Assembly: GCF_024139115.2 (NCBI RefSeq)
Contig: NC_085139.1
Coordinates: 249,731,236-249,795,235, forward strand
Direction of reading: 5' to 3'
DNA length: 64,000 bases
Source: Armigeres subalbatus
Taxonomy: Eukaryota > Arthropoda > Insecta > Diptera > Culicidae
In this document: in pieces, positions 34,985-45,529 of the stretch
Layout of the letters: the number at the start of each line of letters is the position of its first letter
Numbering within the stretch: the stretch's first letter is position 1
Program-made: the position numbers and the translations under genes
Notes under the pieces: model-generated
Told to the model about the DNA's origin: nothing
Database searches by the model: none
What the model saw: the letters and a program-made list of their open reading frames with translations, nothing else

Positions 34985-35285
34985 TATGTCGACATAGGGG
35001 CCCTCCTTAGCCGTGCGGTAAGACGGGCGGCTACAAAGCAAGACCATGCTGAGGGTGGCTGGGTTCGATTCCCGGTGCCGGTCTAGACAATTTTCGGATT
35101 GGAAATTGTCTCGACTTCCCTTGGCATAAACGTATCATCGTGTTAGCCTCATGATATACAAATGCAGAAATGGTAACTTGGCTTAGAAACCTCGCAGTTA
35201 ATAACTGTGAAGATGCTTAATGAACACTAAGCTGCGAGGCGGCTCTGTCCCAGTGTGAGGATATAATGCCAATAAGAAGAAGAAG
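34985..35285 (+). mobile_element. Feilai-like tRNA-derived SINE
   Basis: A full-length-looking SINE. It has a tRNA-type head with an A box near TTAGCCGTGCGG and B box GGTTCGATTCC, then a tRNA-unrelated body, then an AAGAAG tail. The head contains CCTCCTTAGCC and the conserved CATGCTGAGGGTGGCTGG. The flanking duplication ATGTCGTCTACA (34973-34984) and ATGTCGTCTGCA (35286-35297) differs at one base, so the copy is recent and was inserted by a LINE-type mechanism. I recognise the sequence as the Feilai family of Aedes mosquitoes from memory; a database match would settle it. RNA polymerase III would transcribe an intact copy from the internal boxes. Confidence 0.85.
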
Positions 35286-35297
35286 ATGTCGTCTGCA

Positions 35298-35890
35298 AAA
35301 CAACCATTTCAGCCAAATGGCATTCTCTGCTAAAAGTGTCGTTCTGCCGAATTGATCCTTTTTTCCAAAAAATTGTTTAGCCGAATAGCACATTTGGCGG
35401 AAAATGCCGTTTGGTCTAAAGGGTCGTTTTGCAGAAAGGACATTTTCTGACCAAATGGCTGCTAAAAGACCATTCCTACCAAACGGCATTTTCGGTCAAA
35501 CGATCTTTTCGGTCAAATGATTTTTCGGCCAAATTATCAATGTCCTTTTCGGCTATACATATGTCGCTTTAGACTAAACTACATTTTCGGACAAACCATT
35601 TTCGACCTGATAACAGTTTCGGATATACGTTCAATTCGGCTTAATGGGATTTGGTTAGATAACTTTTGGCTTAAAGGCCAGTATCGACTTAAAAAGTAAA
35701 AAGGTTACAAAATTTCGTTCAATGGTTGTTTGACAAAAAGGTTGTTTCGCCTCAAATGTCATTTGGCCAAACCGGTGGACATTTTTGACCAAATTATTTT
35801 CAGTAATTGACATTTGGGCCGAACGGCCATTTCGGCAAAACGGCATTTTCGGGCTGACCATTTCGGTCAAACGACCCATGGAATTTCCCA
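35298..35890. repeat. GGCCGAAA-type inverted repeat, right arm
   Basis: Units such as CATTTCGGCAAAACGGCATTTTCGG and ACATTTTCGGACAAACC recur at ~20-24 bp. It is the inverse partner of 34405-34972. Confidence 0.7.
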
Positions 35891-35984
35891 AGAATTTCTT
35901 ATGGACACTAGTATTTTTAGATAACTGCAACATGTTTAGGTTTCAGTTAGCGAATGTCATTCGATAACTGCAACGCATTCTATA

Positions 35985-36267
35985 CACAGATAGAAAAAGT
36001 TGTTGAAATTTACACGAAAGTAATGCACATAAAGGGAATGCCAAAAAGAGTGTAAATTTAAACGATATTTTCGCCTAAATGTATGCAATTTCTATTGTAT
36101 TATGCCACTTTTCATATGACTTATGCTATAGCAATTGGCATAATGCTATAGAAATTGCATACATTTAGGGCGAACTTGTTAGAAAAGAACCAAATACGCC
36201 CACAATAGTGTAATTTTCCGCGTCTTTATTTTTTACGCGCTTATTAGTTTTCATATTTTTTTCTGTG
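35985..36267. mobile_element. TA-flanked MITE, ends CACAGATAGAAAAA
   Basis: It starts CACAGATAGAAAAA after TA and ends TTTTTTTCTGTG before TA. It interrupts the pogo-like MITE exactly at a TA. Inside, CCTAAATGTATGCAATTTCT (36074) is mirrored by AGAAATTGCATACATTTAGG (36149). TA duplication suggests a Tc1/mariner-type mobiliser. Confidence 0.75.
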
Positions 36268-36402
36268 TACGTCAAGCGATTGTCAGTTGACGTCAGATGC
36301 AATAGAAGTGCTCCTAATTGTGCAGCGCAATGCAGCTATCATCGATTTTGACATCGTTTTGAAGTTCAACGGACCAATAACTGCAAAACTGTTGCTACTA
36401 TC

Positions 36403-36582
36403 TGTACTGTCCAAATGATGGGTTTTCGGAGTAGGATTAGAGATGCTGTTTAGTTGAGAGCCGATAATAAACTGACGGCGTATAGTAGTGTATATTCTCA
36501 AGAAACCTTTTACATGAGATAGCATGATTCGATGGACTCTAGTTGTCCCTTTCTCTGAGCTGTCATTTGACAGGATACCTCA
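36403..36582 (-). repeat. 3' LTR
   Basis: 180 bp. On the minus strand it begins TGAGGTATCC and ends GGACAGTACA. It differs from the 5' LTR at two bases (36403-based offsets ~108 and ~149). Confidence 0.93.
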
Positions 36583-36749
36583 GTTCTTCCCTTTCAAAAG
36601 AGATCATTCGCTAAATTCATAACACTTAACAACTTAGATTAAAATTTTGCTTTTGTATTTAACACTAAAAATAATTTTAATAATTTCGAGCCAAAATACT
36701 ATTTTGAATTTTAGGTTTATTATTCTGAAAATGCTTGACGCAGTTTTAA

Positions 36750-37944
36750 TCAACCGTATACAAATTCGAGGTCGACCTTTGCCGTTCGTTTTCTTTTCGA
36801 ACGCCTAGGCCCTGGCGTAGAATCGAGCGCAGCATCAGGGCGGCTTCTCTTCCGACTGTTCTTCGATGTTGTTTGAATTGAATCTGGCAATCCTTCGTAT
36901 TCCCCGTCCTCACTGCTAGCCGGCAGCTCACTGTTTCGTTTTTGGAAGGAAAGCGTCAGATTCGGTATCGCAGCTGCTTCATTAGTAACCACTTTTAGCT
37001 GATGACGATGCGCCATTAGGCGAACGCTTCCAATTTCCACCTGAAAGGTATTTTTGGAAATTTGTTTTAAAAAGGTCGCTTTATACCATCGTGCAAAGTG
37101 ATGTGGGTTATTGTTTCTGTACCATACCACATCACCTGTCATCAGGTTATATAGAGGGTCATGCATCTGCTTGTTAGTTTCAATGTAATCATTCTTGTTA
37201 TTATGATTAGGCTTTGACAGTAAATGATTTTTATAGTAATTTTTTGGATTAAGCAAATCCATAATTGTCTTAGGGTTAAATGAGAACACTTTCTCCGATG
37301 GGAATTTACCATCAAGCGTCAAACAGCTATTCCTATAATTGAACAAAAACAAATTAACTTGGTCCTCCAAATTCAACTCCAGCATTGCAGGTTCCAATAA
37401 GAACTTCTTCAAGACTTCTTTCACTGTTCGTACCAGCCGCTCTGCTTGCCCGTTGCTTGATGGATTATACGGCGGACTTTTTAGCACATTTATGCCCTGC
37501 TTCTTCAAAAATTCAACAAAGGTATGCGAGTTGAATGGAGGACCACCATCAGAGACTAAAACATCAGGTAACCCGAAACGGGCAAAAAATGCTATCAATT
37601 TCCTTAAGACTTTACCGCAGTCAGTACCTGTCTTCATCCAATCTATTTCTACCCATTTCGAGTGACTGTCCACAATAAGTAAAAATGTGTGATGGTTGAA
37701 ATGAAAGAAATCGATGTGTACCCTACTGAACGGCCTGTCAGTAGGAATCCATTGAAATTTTTCTGCAGGTTTAATGGGAATTGCCATACTATTACACTCT
37801 TCACATCGCGATACATATTTTTCTATATCTTTATTTATTCCAAACCAGTAGATTGTGCGCCTAGCCATGTGCTTCATTTTGACCATGCCAGCATGATTGG
37901 CATGCAATAGTTTCAACACATTTGCCTGAAGAATCTGTGGTATT
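36750..37944 (-). CDS. Integrase part of the LTR element pol
   Basis: The integrase joins the DNA copy into the host genome. On the minus strand the protein shows the zinc-binding HHCC module (LLHANHAG..CEEC), the catalytic core with D in VHIDFFHF, D in VLVSDGGPPF and E in SNGQAERLVRTVKE, and a C-terminal module with HFARWYKATFLKQ. It ends with a nuclear-signal-like basic tail (RRSKRKRTAK) and a stop at 36750. The open frame extends to 38036, but its first ~31 residues come from the inserted retroposon; the true pol sequence stops at 37944 and continues at 40963. No internal stop is seen, so this part could still be read if made as part of the polyprotein. Confidence 0.9.
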
Positions 37945-38024
37945 GAGTTCAGTGCGAGATTTCTCTTGTTTCGGACTGCAGAACGATGACGCGATCGGCC
38001 GAAATATTTGTTCTGCATTGCGCG

Positions 38025-40043
38025 CAGTGTTGCCACATATAAAGATTTATCTTATTTATAAAGATTTTTTAATATTTTTTGATAAAGATATCTTTATATA
38101 AAGATTAAAGATTTTTTCGAAGAAATAAGATTTTTCAAGATTTTTGTGGATTTTGAAATTTAGTGTTCTGTTTGTTTCTCATTTTTGGCCGATACTTTGA
38201 TCCGATATCATGACCGATAAGGCAGTTTTCACTCAGTAAAGTCCGTCAGCTACCATATGGCTATTGCTTGACTCAGTAGTCAAACGGAATGTTGATCGTT
38301 TTTCAAAGCTAATCATGTAGTTTACGTTCTATTCGAACTGTGACAATTATTAAACTGCCCATTATTAAACTTCGTCACCTCAACGATCCCATCCCGGGTA
38401 GAAGTCATGAACAGAATAAAAAAACATGATATAGACTTGATTGATATAAGAGATAAAAGAACAGACAACAATATCAAAAATTTGCACCGAAATATCATTT
38501 AAATATCAAGATATGCTATGGATAAGAACAAACTAATGGCACATGATACTGATCTCTTATTATAAATAGCATAAATTGATCTCCACATGATATTTTAATG
38601 CAAAATATTGATATTGTCGTTTGATCTTTTATCTTTTATATCAATCATGTTTATATCTCATTTTACTATCTTATCAACATTTGATATTATTCAGCTATTT
38701 TCTTCTACTCGGGATGAACTACTGCTTGTTAATTTAGTCAATCGTATTTTCCAATCGGAAAGCCCTGAGTATACGAACATGTACAATGAAATTAAATCGC
38801 TTTATCTGATTATCCTTTCCAACATCTAGAAAGATGAATTTCTTAAAAATATCATAGACAAATGGCTTTCAAAACTTTGAACAACATCTTCGCGAGAAAA
38901 TGAAGACCTACGTAGGGCTAGCGGCAGATAATCTGGCAGGACATCTTGATTAACCGCTGAAGGAAACTTTCTATTCTCTCGCATGTAATTTCTATGTGGA
39001 GCTGGTGAAACAAACAATCAAACTCTTGAATGATCCCGTTCTTAAGACAGCTTGACTCATCGATCCAAAGAATTTGGAGAACATTACCAGTCTCAGTTCG
39101 ATCCTGGAGAAGTTTCCAAACTTTTGCGGGAGCTGAGGGGTGCAAATCTTTGCAAAATCAGATCGATGAGCAAGCCGATACGACGAAAAGCTGGGAGACA
39201 TCGCTGAGCGGTAAACGGCGAGAAGGAAAGCTGGCATTTCCATTATTAAGAAAGTTCATCAACATTTTTCATCTCATCCCTCATTCGGCAGCAGCTGTCA
39301 AAAGGCTGTTTTGGCCGAATAACTTTATTAAAACTTTGGTTAGTAACCGACTGAATATATATATGGTATACCAGCACGATTAATGCTATTTTGCGTTAAA
39401 AAATGTTATGTTAAAAAGAAAGGAGTTGCAAAGATGGCTTTAACGTTGCAATTCAATTCAAAATGCAAAAAGTCAAAATATTCACACTACAAACCTGAAA
39501 GGTTTATAACTTTTGATCACCTTGTTTTTGCAATAAATGGGATGGTACAAAAATACCTCGAAACTCGTTTCAAAATATACTCTCATTACAAATATCTACC
39601 TGCTTCTAAAAAACCCAACAGATTTAAAAACATTTGTATATTTAAAAAAAAGTAAATATTTCAGCTATTAAGCACCTATTCAAGTTTAGGCCTGGAGCAC
39701 AAAGACCCGTTCGCCAATCAACCCGTCGAATTTGGCAGTTTATCCACGGGAAAAATGTCAAATTTGACGGCCGAAATGACGAACGATGGCATGCGCTTCA
39801 GCCTTAACCCTTAAATGCGCAATGTTGTTTTAAAACAACAAACCGAAAATACGTTTAATGTTAATGATTTCAATGGTTATTTACGTTAAAAATATTTCCG
39901 ACGATTTCTAAAAAAATCGCCTTGCGCCTTTAAGGGTTAAGTACATAAGATTTTTTTCAAGATTTTTTGCTCACAAATAAAGATGAAAAAGATTTTTACG
40001 CCTGAAAATGAAGATGAGGTTCGAAAAATAAGTGGCAACACTG
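38025..40043 (+). mobile_element. hAT element, 8-bp target duplication ATTGCGCG
   Basis: The terminal inverted repeats CAGTGTTGCCAC and GTGGCAACACTG and the perfect duplication ATTGCGCG (38017-38024, 40044-40051) define it. It is inserted in the first 95-bp unit of the retroposon. It contains a decayed transposase. Confidence 0.93.
38735..39350 (+). pseudogene. hAT transposase relic
   Basis: The transposase cuts and pastes hAT elements. Here only its C-terminal half survives, in broken frames. Pieces include FYVELVKQTIKLLNDPVLK near 38990-39045, then IDPKNLENITSLSSILEKF near 39060-39115. These are followed in 39215-39350 by AFPLLRKFINIFHLIPHSAA and LVSNRLN, the dimerisation region typical of hAT enzymes. 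Several stops and frame changes separate them. The N-terminal zinc finger is not seen. Inactive. Confidence 0.75.
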
Positions 40044-40051
40044 ATTGCGCG

Positions 40052-40345
40052 GCCGGTAATAAAAATCAGTTCAGTGCGAGATTTCTCTTGTTTCGGACTG
40101 CAGAACGATGACGCGATCGGCCGAAATATTTGTTCTGCATTGCGCGGCCGGTAATAAAAATCAGTTCAGTGCGAGATTTTTCTTGTTTCGGACTGCAGAA
40201 CGATGACGCGATCGGCCGAAATATTTGTTCTGCATTGCGCGGCCGGTAATAAAAATCAGTTCAGTGCGAGATTTCTCTTGTTTCGGACTGCAGAATGATC
40301 GCGCGAACGGCCGAAATATTTGTTCTGCATTGCGCGGCCGGTAAT
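40052..40345 (+). repeat. 95-bp tandem units of the retroposon
   Basis: TCGGACTGCAGAA occurs at 40093, 40188 and 40283, a 95-bp spacing. A further copy lies at 37971. Units contain CGATCGGCCGAAATATTTG. Tandem 5' units often carry promoter activity in LINEs; that role is inference. Confidence 0.85.
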
Positions 40346-40617
40346 AAGAGTAGCTATCGAACAAGTAAGTGCAGTGCGTGTTTTAGTCGTCGGGAAAGGA
40401 ATAAAGTGTCTATCTTGTGTTCGGTGGCTCATGCGCATGTCGCGCGCGGTCGAAAAAAAGCGAGTTCTTCAATAGTTTGATGTAGCCATCGAACAAGTGA
40501 ATACACAGTGCTGCGCTTCCGTGCGGTCGTCCAAAACGCGAATCTCCTTAGCTTTCATATGCCACCGGGCGTGCATATTTTAACTTTTAACTCGTATAGA
40601 TCGCATCGCTTACCAAA

Positions 40618-40824
40618 GTGAATCCAGATAAATTATCCTTTGTAGCTAAAACGATATTTTATCCCAAGACAATCGTGGAGATGCAAAGGTATACTCGGTC
40701 TCTAGTAGCAACGAGAGTTGGACTAACAATCCTTTCATTCCTATATGACCGTAAGGACGAGGCCGGCGCCGTTATTGACTTTAAATATTTGAGCTCCCGA
40801 AACGTGTACATTGAGAATGGGTAG
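40618..40824 (+). CDS. Small retroposon frame of unknown function
   Basis: A 68-aa frame (MNPDKLSFVAKTI..) ends just before the 3' region of the retroposon. I do not recognise it. It may be the remnant of a LINE protein end, or chance. Confidence 0.2.
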   Translation: MNPDKLSFVAKTIFYPKTIVEMQRYTRSLVATRVGLTILSFLYDRKDEAGAVIDFKYLSSRNVYIENG

Positions 40825-40962
40825 CTAATCCCAAGCCCAATTCATTGTGTTCTCTGTACAATTCCGCAAGTTCAGTCAATCACGGAGTAGCAAATACGAA
40901 TTTTGCTGTCATAATGCTCATGCTCATGCTCATGCTCATTTGCCTGAAGAATCTGTGGTATT

Positions 40963-41884
40963 ACCACTCGCTCTTGATATAAAAGGCACGCGGCCACTAT
41001 TTCCAAATCGTGTTGGTTCGAAAAAAAAACGTCCACATACGATTTTCCAGGCTTCTCTGGCCACCCATTTTTCATGTAATCCATATTTTGAAGAAATACA
41101 TCCGACTTTGTTACCCTTGCAACCACTTTAAAATCAATTGGAAACTCTTGTGTAAAATGTCTAAATGTATGCTTCTTACATGTTCTATATCAAATTCACT
41201 AGGTATCGGTTGTTCCAGAGGGAATCTCGAACAAAAATCCGCATTCCCCATTTTAGCTGACGGTCTATACTGAATAGTGAAATCATAGATCGATAATTCC
41301 AGAATATATCTTTGTAGCCTTGTCACGTATATAGAATGTTTACCATTTTTTCCAAATATGCCAACCAATGGCTTATGGTCCGTATAAACCGTAAATGCCT
41401 GTCCATATAAGTATTTGTGAAATTTTTTTACGGTGCATACCAGGGCTAACGCTTCCAGATGCAGTATAGGGTATGATTTCTGAGCATTATTTAATGAGAA
41501 CGATGTGAAGCTAATTGGCCTTTCCATATTGTCAACCACATGGGCGATTACGCCACCTAAACCATATCCCGATGCGTCAGACACAACAATTATTGGCTTT
41601 TTGGGGTCGTAAAACTCCAAAATATTTGCCCTTAACAATGATCTTTTACTTTCATGAAATGCCTTATTGCAATTATCGTCCCATTGAAACTTCACACCTG
41701 TTTTTAATAAATTGTACAAATACGAAAGCTTTGCTGATAAATGAGGAATAAATTTGTTATAATAGTTTATGAGTCCAAGAAATGATTTTAATTCGGCTGT
41801 ATTTTTGGGCACCTTTGCGTTTTGTATAGTTTCAACTTTCTTTTCGCATGGCAGCAGACCTTTTTCGCTTAAAACATGCCCCAA
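40963..41884 (-). pseudogene. RT end and RNase H of the LTR element, interrupted
   Basis: On the minus strand the RT connection (AELKSFLGLINYYNKFIPHL) is followed by RNase H. Visible RNase H sites are DASGYGLGGV, the E in LHLEALALV, TDHKPL and GNADFCSRFPL. The frame shifts near 41111 and continues as a linker (DVFLQNMDYMKNGWPEKPG) up to the retroposon at 40962. RNase H removes the RNA strand of the RNA-DNA hybrid. The domain is intact in sequence but cut off from integrase. Confidence 0.9.
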
Positions 41885-42330
41885 ATAATCTAGTCTTGTA
41901 ACAAAAATCTACATTTTCCCCAGTTAACCTTAATATTCACATTTTGCAATCTTTCCAACACCAGATATAACTTTTTTTACACTCCTCAATATTTATCCCT
42001 GCAATCAACACATCATCCAAATAACAATAAACATTCAATCAAGTATTCAATATATCCTAAAACTTGATCCATAGCATTTTGAAAAATAGATGCGCTCGAT
42101 GCTGCTCCTTGCGGTAACCTATTATAGGTATACAATCCCTTTATTGTGTTTACGGTCATAAAATGTTTACACCTCTCTGATAATGCTAATTGGGTATATG
42201 CCCCTCCAAATCTAATGCGCAAAAACTCTACATCCAGCCAGACCTGCGAACAAATCCTGTGCCGTAGGCAGCGGATACGTATTGGGAACTATAACTTTAT
42301 TTATTGACACCTTACAGTCAATCACCAATC
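41885..42330 (-). pseudogene. Frameshifted RT core of the LTR element
   Basis: In alternating minus-strand frames one finds LVIDCKVSINK..PLPTAQDL, then ALDLEG (first catalytic D region), GAYTQLALSE, YNRLPQGAASSASIFQ, and CYLDDVLIAG carrying the YxDD box. Single-base shifts occur near 42195, 42030 and 41890. Each is short, so sequencing or assembly errors are possible, given the nearly identical LTRs. Confidence 0.85.
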
Positions 42331-43980
42331 TTATTTCATTATTTTCTTCATTACGATGACTACGGGTGATGCCCACTCACTTGTCTTTACGGGCGTAATC
42401 ACCTTCTCTTTCTCTAGTTTTTCCAAATAACTTAGGACTTTTTCCCTCAGTCTGTACGGAACATCATATGCTTTCTTGAATATAGGAATATCAGATTTTA
42501 GCACCAATTCGGCCTCAAAACCATTGATTGGAGACGAAAAGTCCTTTATAAAAACATGTTTGTATCTGCGCCTAATATCTTTTACTTCTTCCATAATATT
42601 GTTCTCAATCAAGTTGTTCACTGTCATAGTACTCGAAAAAAAATGTCTCCATTTAGAGAAAAATACATCAAGCCACGTTCTGCCCAGTAGGGGGGTAAAT
42701 TTATTATTAGTGTTCAAAACCAATAACTTCATTCTAGCTTCCGTTCCATTGAACACCACCGACAGAACTGCCTCTCCCACAATCTTAAGTTTTTCCCCGT
42801 TAACCACAATCAGTTGTTTGGTATAATTTTGTAGAGGTGTATTAAATAAGGAAAAATAATGGTCTTTACCAATAACCGATACTGAAGAACCGCAATCTAT
42901 TTCCATTTGCAAGTTTTTGCCCTCAACCATTAGTTCTATGAGGCAGGGATCACTAATCTTATTTATAGAAGAAATCATCATGCAAGTGAATTCACCTGAG
43001 TCTCCATCATCTGTGTCACTATCTGAGTCGTCTGTTCGCATACGGTTTAGCAGATTTGAGATGTCTGTGCTGGTTTCCTGGTCGTAGGTGTCCACCATGT
43101 GGACAGTGTAGCGTCTCATGTTCTTTAATTTAAAACATTTTCTTTTGATATTTCCTTTTGTTCCGCAGAAGTGGCATATCACATCTGCGTGATTCGGCTT
43201 TGATCGCCATTGCCCTGGTCTAAATTTTTCTGTTTCCCTCCAATCTTGCCTTCCAGATCTACTATTTACTCTCTTATCATATGGTTTATTACCAAGCCTG
43301 TCCTTAACCGAAGCTCTAGGCGAACTTGTTGACGCTCCACTATTGTATTCCCTCGCAAGATTATGAGCAGCTAAAAGTCTCCCCATGCTGGATCCAACCC
43401 TTGCAGGTGGATGATTCAAAGAAGCAACTTGGCCAAATGGACCATCATTGCTATTATTCAAGTTTTTACTATTCTTTCCTGCTATCTCCCACGTTGCAAT
43501 TATTTTTTCTGCAGACGCAAGAGTTAATTTTTCTTCATTTAACAATCTTTCCCTAAGCGACTTTTCGCGAACTCCTGCTAAAATGCGATCCCTTATCGCC
43601 AAATCTTTAAAATCACCGAAGGAGCAGAACTCGGCCTGCAGTTTTACTGACAGAACAAAATCCTCAACCGTTTCTTCGGGTTGTTGTATACGGTTGTTGA
43701 ACTTCAACCGCTGAATTATGTCAGATTCTGTTTTATCCAACCGTGTACGAAGTTTAGTTACCATGTCCTCATAGGACACTGTAGATAAAGCAGTCGTAGG
43801 AAATAGCAGTTTTAATTCATGGTATATCACTGGGCCACTGAGGGTTATGAAATATGCCCTCTTTGCCGTAGAAGAAACTTCATTTAAGGAAAAATAAAAC
43901 TCTAAGCGCTCTACCCATTCGCCGAATGGCATACCCTTCCGATAAGGCTCAATGGTAGTAGTTACATTCACGTTAGACAT
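42331..43980 (-). CDS. gag-protease-RT start of the LTR element
   Basis: This 549-aa minus-strand frame starts at 43980. Residues 1-190 are a gag-like capsid (MPFGEWVERLEFYF..). Around residue 265 is a zinc knuckle CHFCGTKGNIKRKC in which the usual histidine is asparagine. Near residue 355 lies the aspartic protease site IDCGSSVSVIG, with C where T or S is usual. The end enters RT (LEKEKVITPVKTSEWASPVV) and stops at a frameshift. Gag and pol are thus fused in one frame, as in many mag-lineage elements. It packages and processes the element's RNA in the cytoplasm. Likely inactive as part of a broken copy. Confidence 0.9.
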   Translation of the reverse strand: MSNVNVTTTIEPYRKGMPFGEWVERLEFYFSLNEVSSTAKRAYFITLSGPVIYHELKLLFPTTALSTVSYEDMVTKLRTRLDKTESDIIQRLKFNNRIQQPEETVEDFVLSVKLQAEFCSFGDFKDLAIRDRILAGVREKSLRERLLNEEKLTLASAEKIIATWEIAGKNSKNLNNSNDGPFGQVASLNHPPARVGSSMGRLLAAHNLAREYNSGASTSSPRASVKDRLGNKPYDKRVNSRSGRQDWRETEKFRPGQWRSKPNHADVICHFCGTKGNIKRKCFKLKNMRRYTVHMVDTYDQETSTDISNLLNRMRTDDSDSDTDDGDSGEFTCMMISSINKISDPCLIELMVEGKNLQMEIDCGSSVSVIGKDHYFSLFNTPLQNYTKQLIVVNGEKLKIVGEAVLSVVFNGTEARMKLLVLNTNNKFTPLLGRTWLDVFFSKWRHFFSSTMTVNNLIENNIMEEVKDIRRRYKHVFIKDFSSPINGFEAELVLKSDIPIFKKAYDVPYRLREKVLSYLEKLEKEKVITPVKTSEWASPVVIVMKKIMK

Positions 43981-44507
43981 ATTATGAATTGTGGATAAGG
44001 CTAATAACGAGGCAAATGCGTACTGCGGAGCGACTTCAGTTCTTTTCTACAACAGATACTAGCGCACTGCACGTAGCCAGTGGATTGGATTATGGTTCGT
44101 CAGTCCTTTCGGCGGCCACTTGAAGTAATCCGAAACACCGATCGTCTCCACTTTGTCCAGTTATAGCCGATATTCGGAACAGTTTTAAATCTTCTGGAAA
44201 TCCACGTCCTTTCCCAGGTGTCACTTTTTCCACTCGGCAGCAGAAACAGCAAAGCTCACTTTGATTTAATTCTTTGAGTAGCCGCACCACTCGCAACTTT
44301 CCAATGGAATTCTTAAATTTTTGCAAATATGGTGAAGATTTAACTCGCCGCTCCAAGTGTTTGACTTCTCGAATGCTAATCTCCACCCCGCAGTATCGTA
44401 TCCTAAGGCAGTTGCTCCGCTATGGATGGTTTCCCAAATGCCTATCTAATGCCGGGCTCGACAATCACTTTTTCTGGGCACAATTAAGTTGTTCCTCGTC
44501 GCCAAAC
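43981..44507 (-). promoter_or_regulatory. Leader and primer-binding site of the LTR element
   Basis: Beside the 5' LTR the minus strand reads TGGCGACGAGG (44494-44504). It is complementary to the 3' end of a serine tRNA with a CCTCGTCGCCA end (GCU type), the usual kind of primer in mag-like elements. The rest is untranslated leader; the 98-aa frame within it has no recognised domain. Confidence 0.65.
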
Positions 44508-44687
44508 TGTACTGTCCAAATGATGGGTTTTCGGAGTAGGATTAGAGATGCTGTTTAGTTGAGAGCCGATAATAAACTGACGGCGTATAGTAGTGTATAT
44601 TCTCAAGAAACCTTTAACATGAGATAGCATGATTCGATGGACTCTAGTTGTCCCTTACTCTGAGCTGTCATTTGACAGGATACCTCA
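44508..44687 (-). repeat. 5' LTR
   Basis: 180 bp, matching the 3' LTR except at two positions. It should contain the element's promoter and start of transcription. Confidence 0.93.
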
Positions 44688-44734
44688 CTATCAAACTGCA
44701 ATTAAAAAGCGTTGCAGATATCAAACGTTTACTG

Positions 44735-45529
44735 TAACGAAGAAGAATTTTCTACTTTAACATTGACCATGCCAAAGTAGCCACCTCAATTATTCTAGAC
44801 TGAGCAAGCCAACGTTAAAAAAACATCTATTCTATCAACCGTAGTCCATACTCTTCTACAATTGAGTCCTAAAACATTACTTCGTTTTTGGTTTCAAACG
44901 ACAGTGTGTCGATCAAGAATACATGCACCGATATTACATATTTCAATTCTGTTAATAGTCTAAGTCCGTAAAATAGTAGTTTGTACAACTAGTTGCAAAA
45001 AGATGATTTTTTCAGCACGAGTTGTGCGTTTAATAAAGCAATAGATAAACCTGCCTTTGGAGAATTCGATGTCATGCCCATCAAATTATTTCATTCATTA
45101 TGTGACACGGAGAATACACTATTTGAACACTCGCCCAAGCTAATTGAGCTAAATGTGGTCATGTAACTACTGTTCTAATGCATTGGTATGGAAAAGTAGG
45201 CCGTTTGATCACTCAAATGTGAACTGTAAACCAGATATTACCTATGATCGGGAATTGCAAAAATGATATTTTTATGTTTGAAATATGTTAAGAAATGTTT
45301 TAAGTAGAGCAACCCTTTTTGCTGAAAATTTTGCCCAAAACATCAGATCCTTATTTTAGATGTCAAAAGTTGAAGTGAAGTGTCCTGAGGGTTTTTGCTT
45401 GTGCGTTTGGAACAATATTGTACCACTTATTCTTGTACGTCAAACAAGACCAAAAATGTCGAGAAAACATTTTCCATTTATTTTTTAAATTTTAAATCAA
45501 ACAATGTTTCTTTCGACTTCTGAGTTGGA
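44735..45529. other. Unassigned DNA
   Basis: AT-rich. No repeat structure, terminal inverted repeat or coding frame that I could support. Confidence 0.3.

Larger units (their letters stand above)
37945..40936 (+). mobile_element. Retroposon with 95-bp 5' repeats and TGCTCA tail
   Basis: It is flanked by a perfect 26-bp duplication (37919-37944 and 40937-40962) and ends in (TGCTCA)n, as expected of a LINE-type insertion with a simple-repeat tail. Its 5' part is four copies of a 95-bp unit (one at 37945-38024, the rest after the hAT insertion). The 3' part contains a short frame. Without the hAT it is under 1 kb, so it is either a non-autonomous family or an internally deleted LINE. It breaks the LTR element's pol. 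Confidence 0.75.
36403..44687 (-). mobile_element. mag-like Ty3/gypsy LTR retrotransposon
   Basis: A complete LTR element with 180-bp LTRs that differ at 2 positions, and a perfect 5-bp target duplication CTATC (36398-36402, 44688-44692). It is transcribed on the minus strand: 5' LTR and primer site at the right, then gag, protease, RT, RNase H and integrase to the 3' LTR at the left. A purine-rich tract (GAAAGGGAAGAAC) lies beside the 3' LTR. The order RT-RNase H-integrase is the Ty3/gypsy order, and the short LTRs and protein style suggest the mag lineage. It is interrupted between RNase H and integrase by a retroposon, and RT has frameshifts. Confidence 0.93.
35911..44734. mobile_element. 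pogo-like MITE interrupted by two insertions
   Basis: The pieces 35911-35984, 36268-36402 and 44688-44734 together match the reverse complement of the intact 251-bp element at 50052-50302. Shared words include GATAACTGCAAC, TGACGTCAGATGCAAT, AATAACTGCAAAACTGTTGC and the end AACGTTTACTG followed by TA. Insertions are a TA-flanked MITE (35985-36267) and the LTR retrotransposon (36403-44687). The left terminus is diverged. Confidence 0.75.

Noticed and set aside
44090..44386. 98-aa leader protein of the LTR element
   Set aside because: It lies between primer site and gag, with no known counterpart and no domain.
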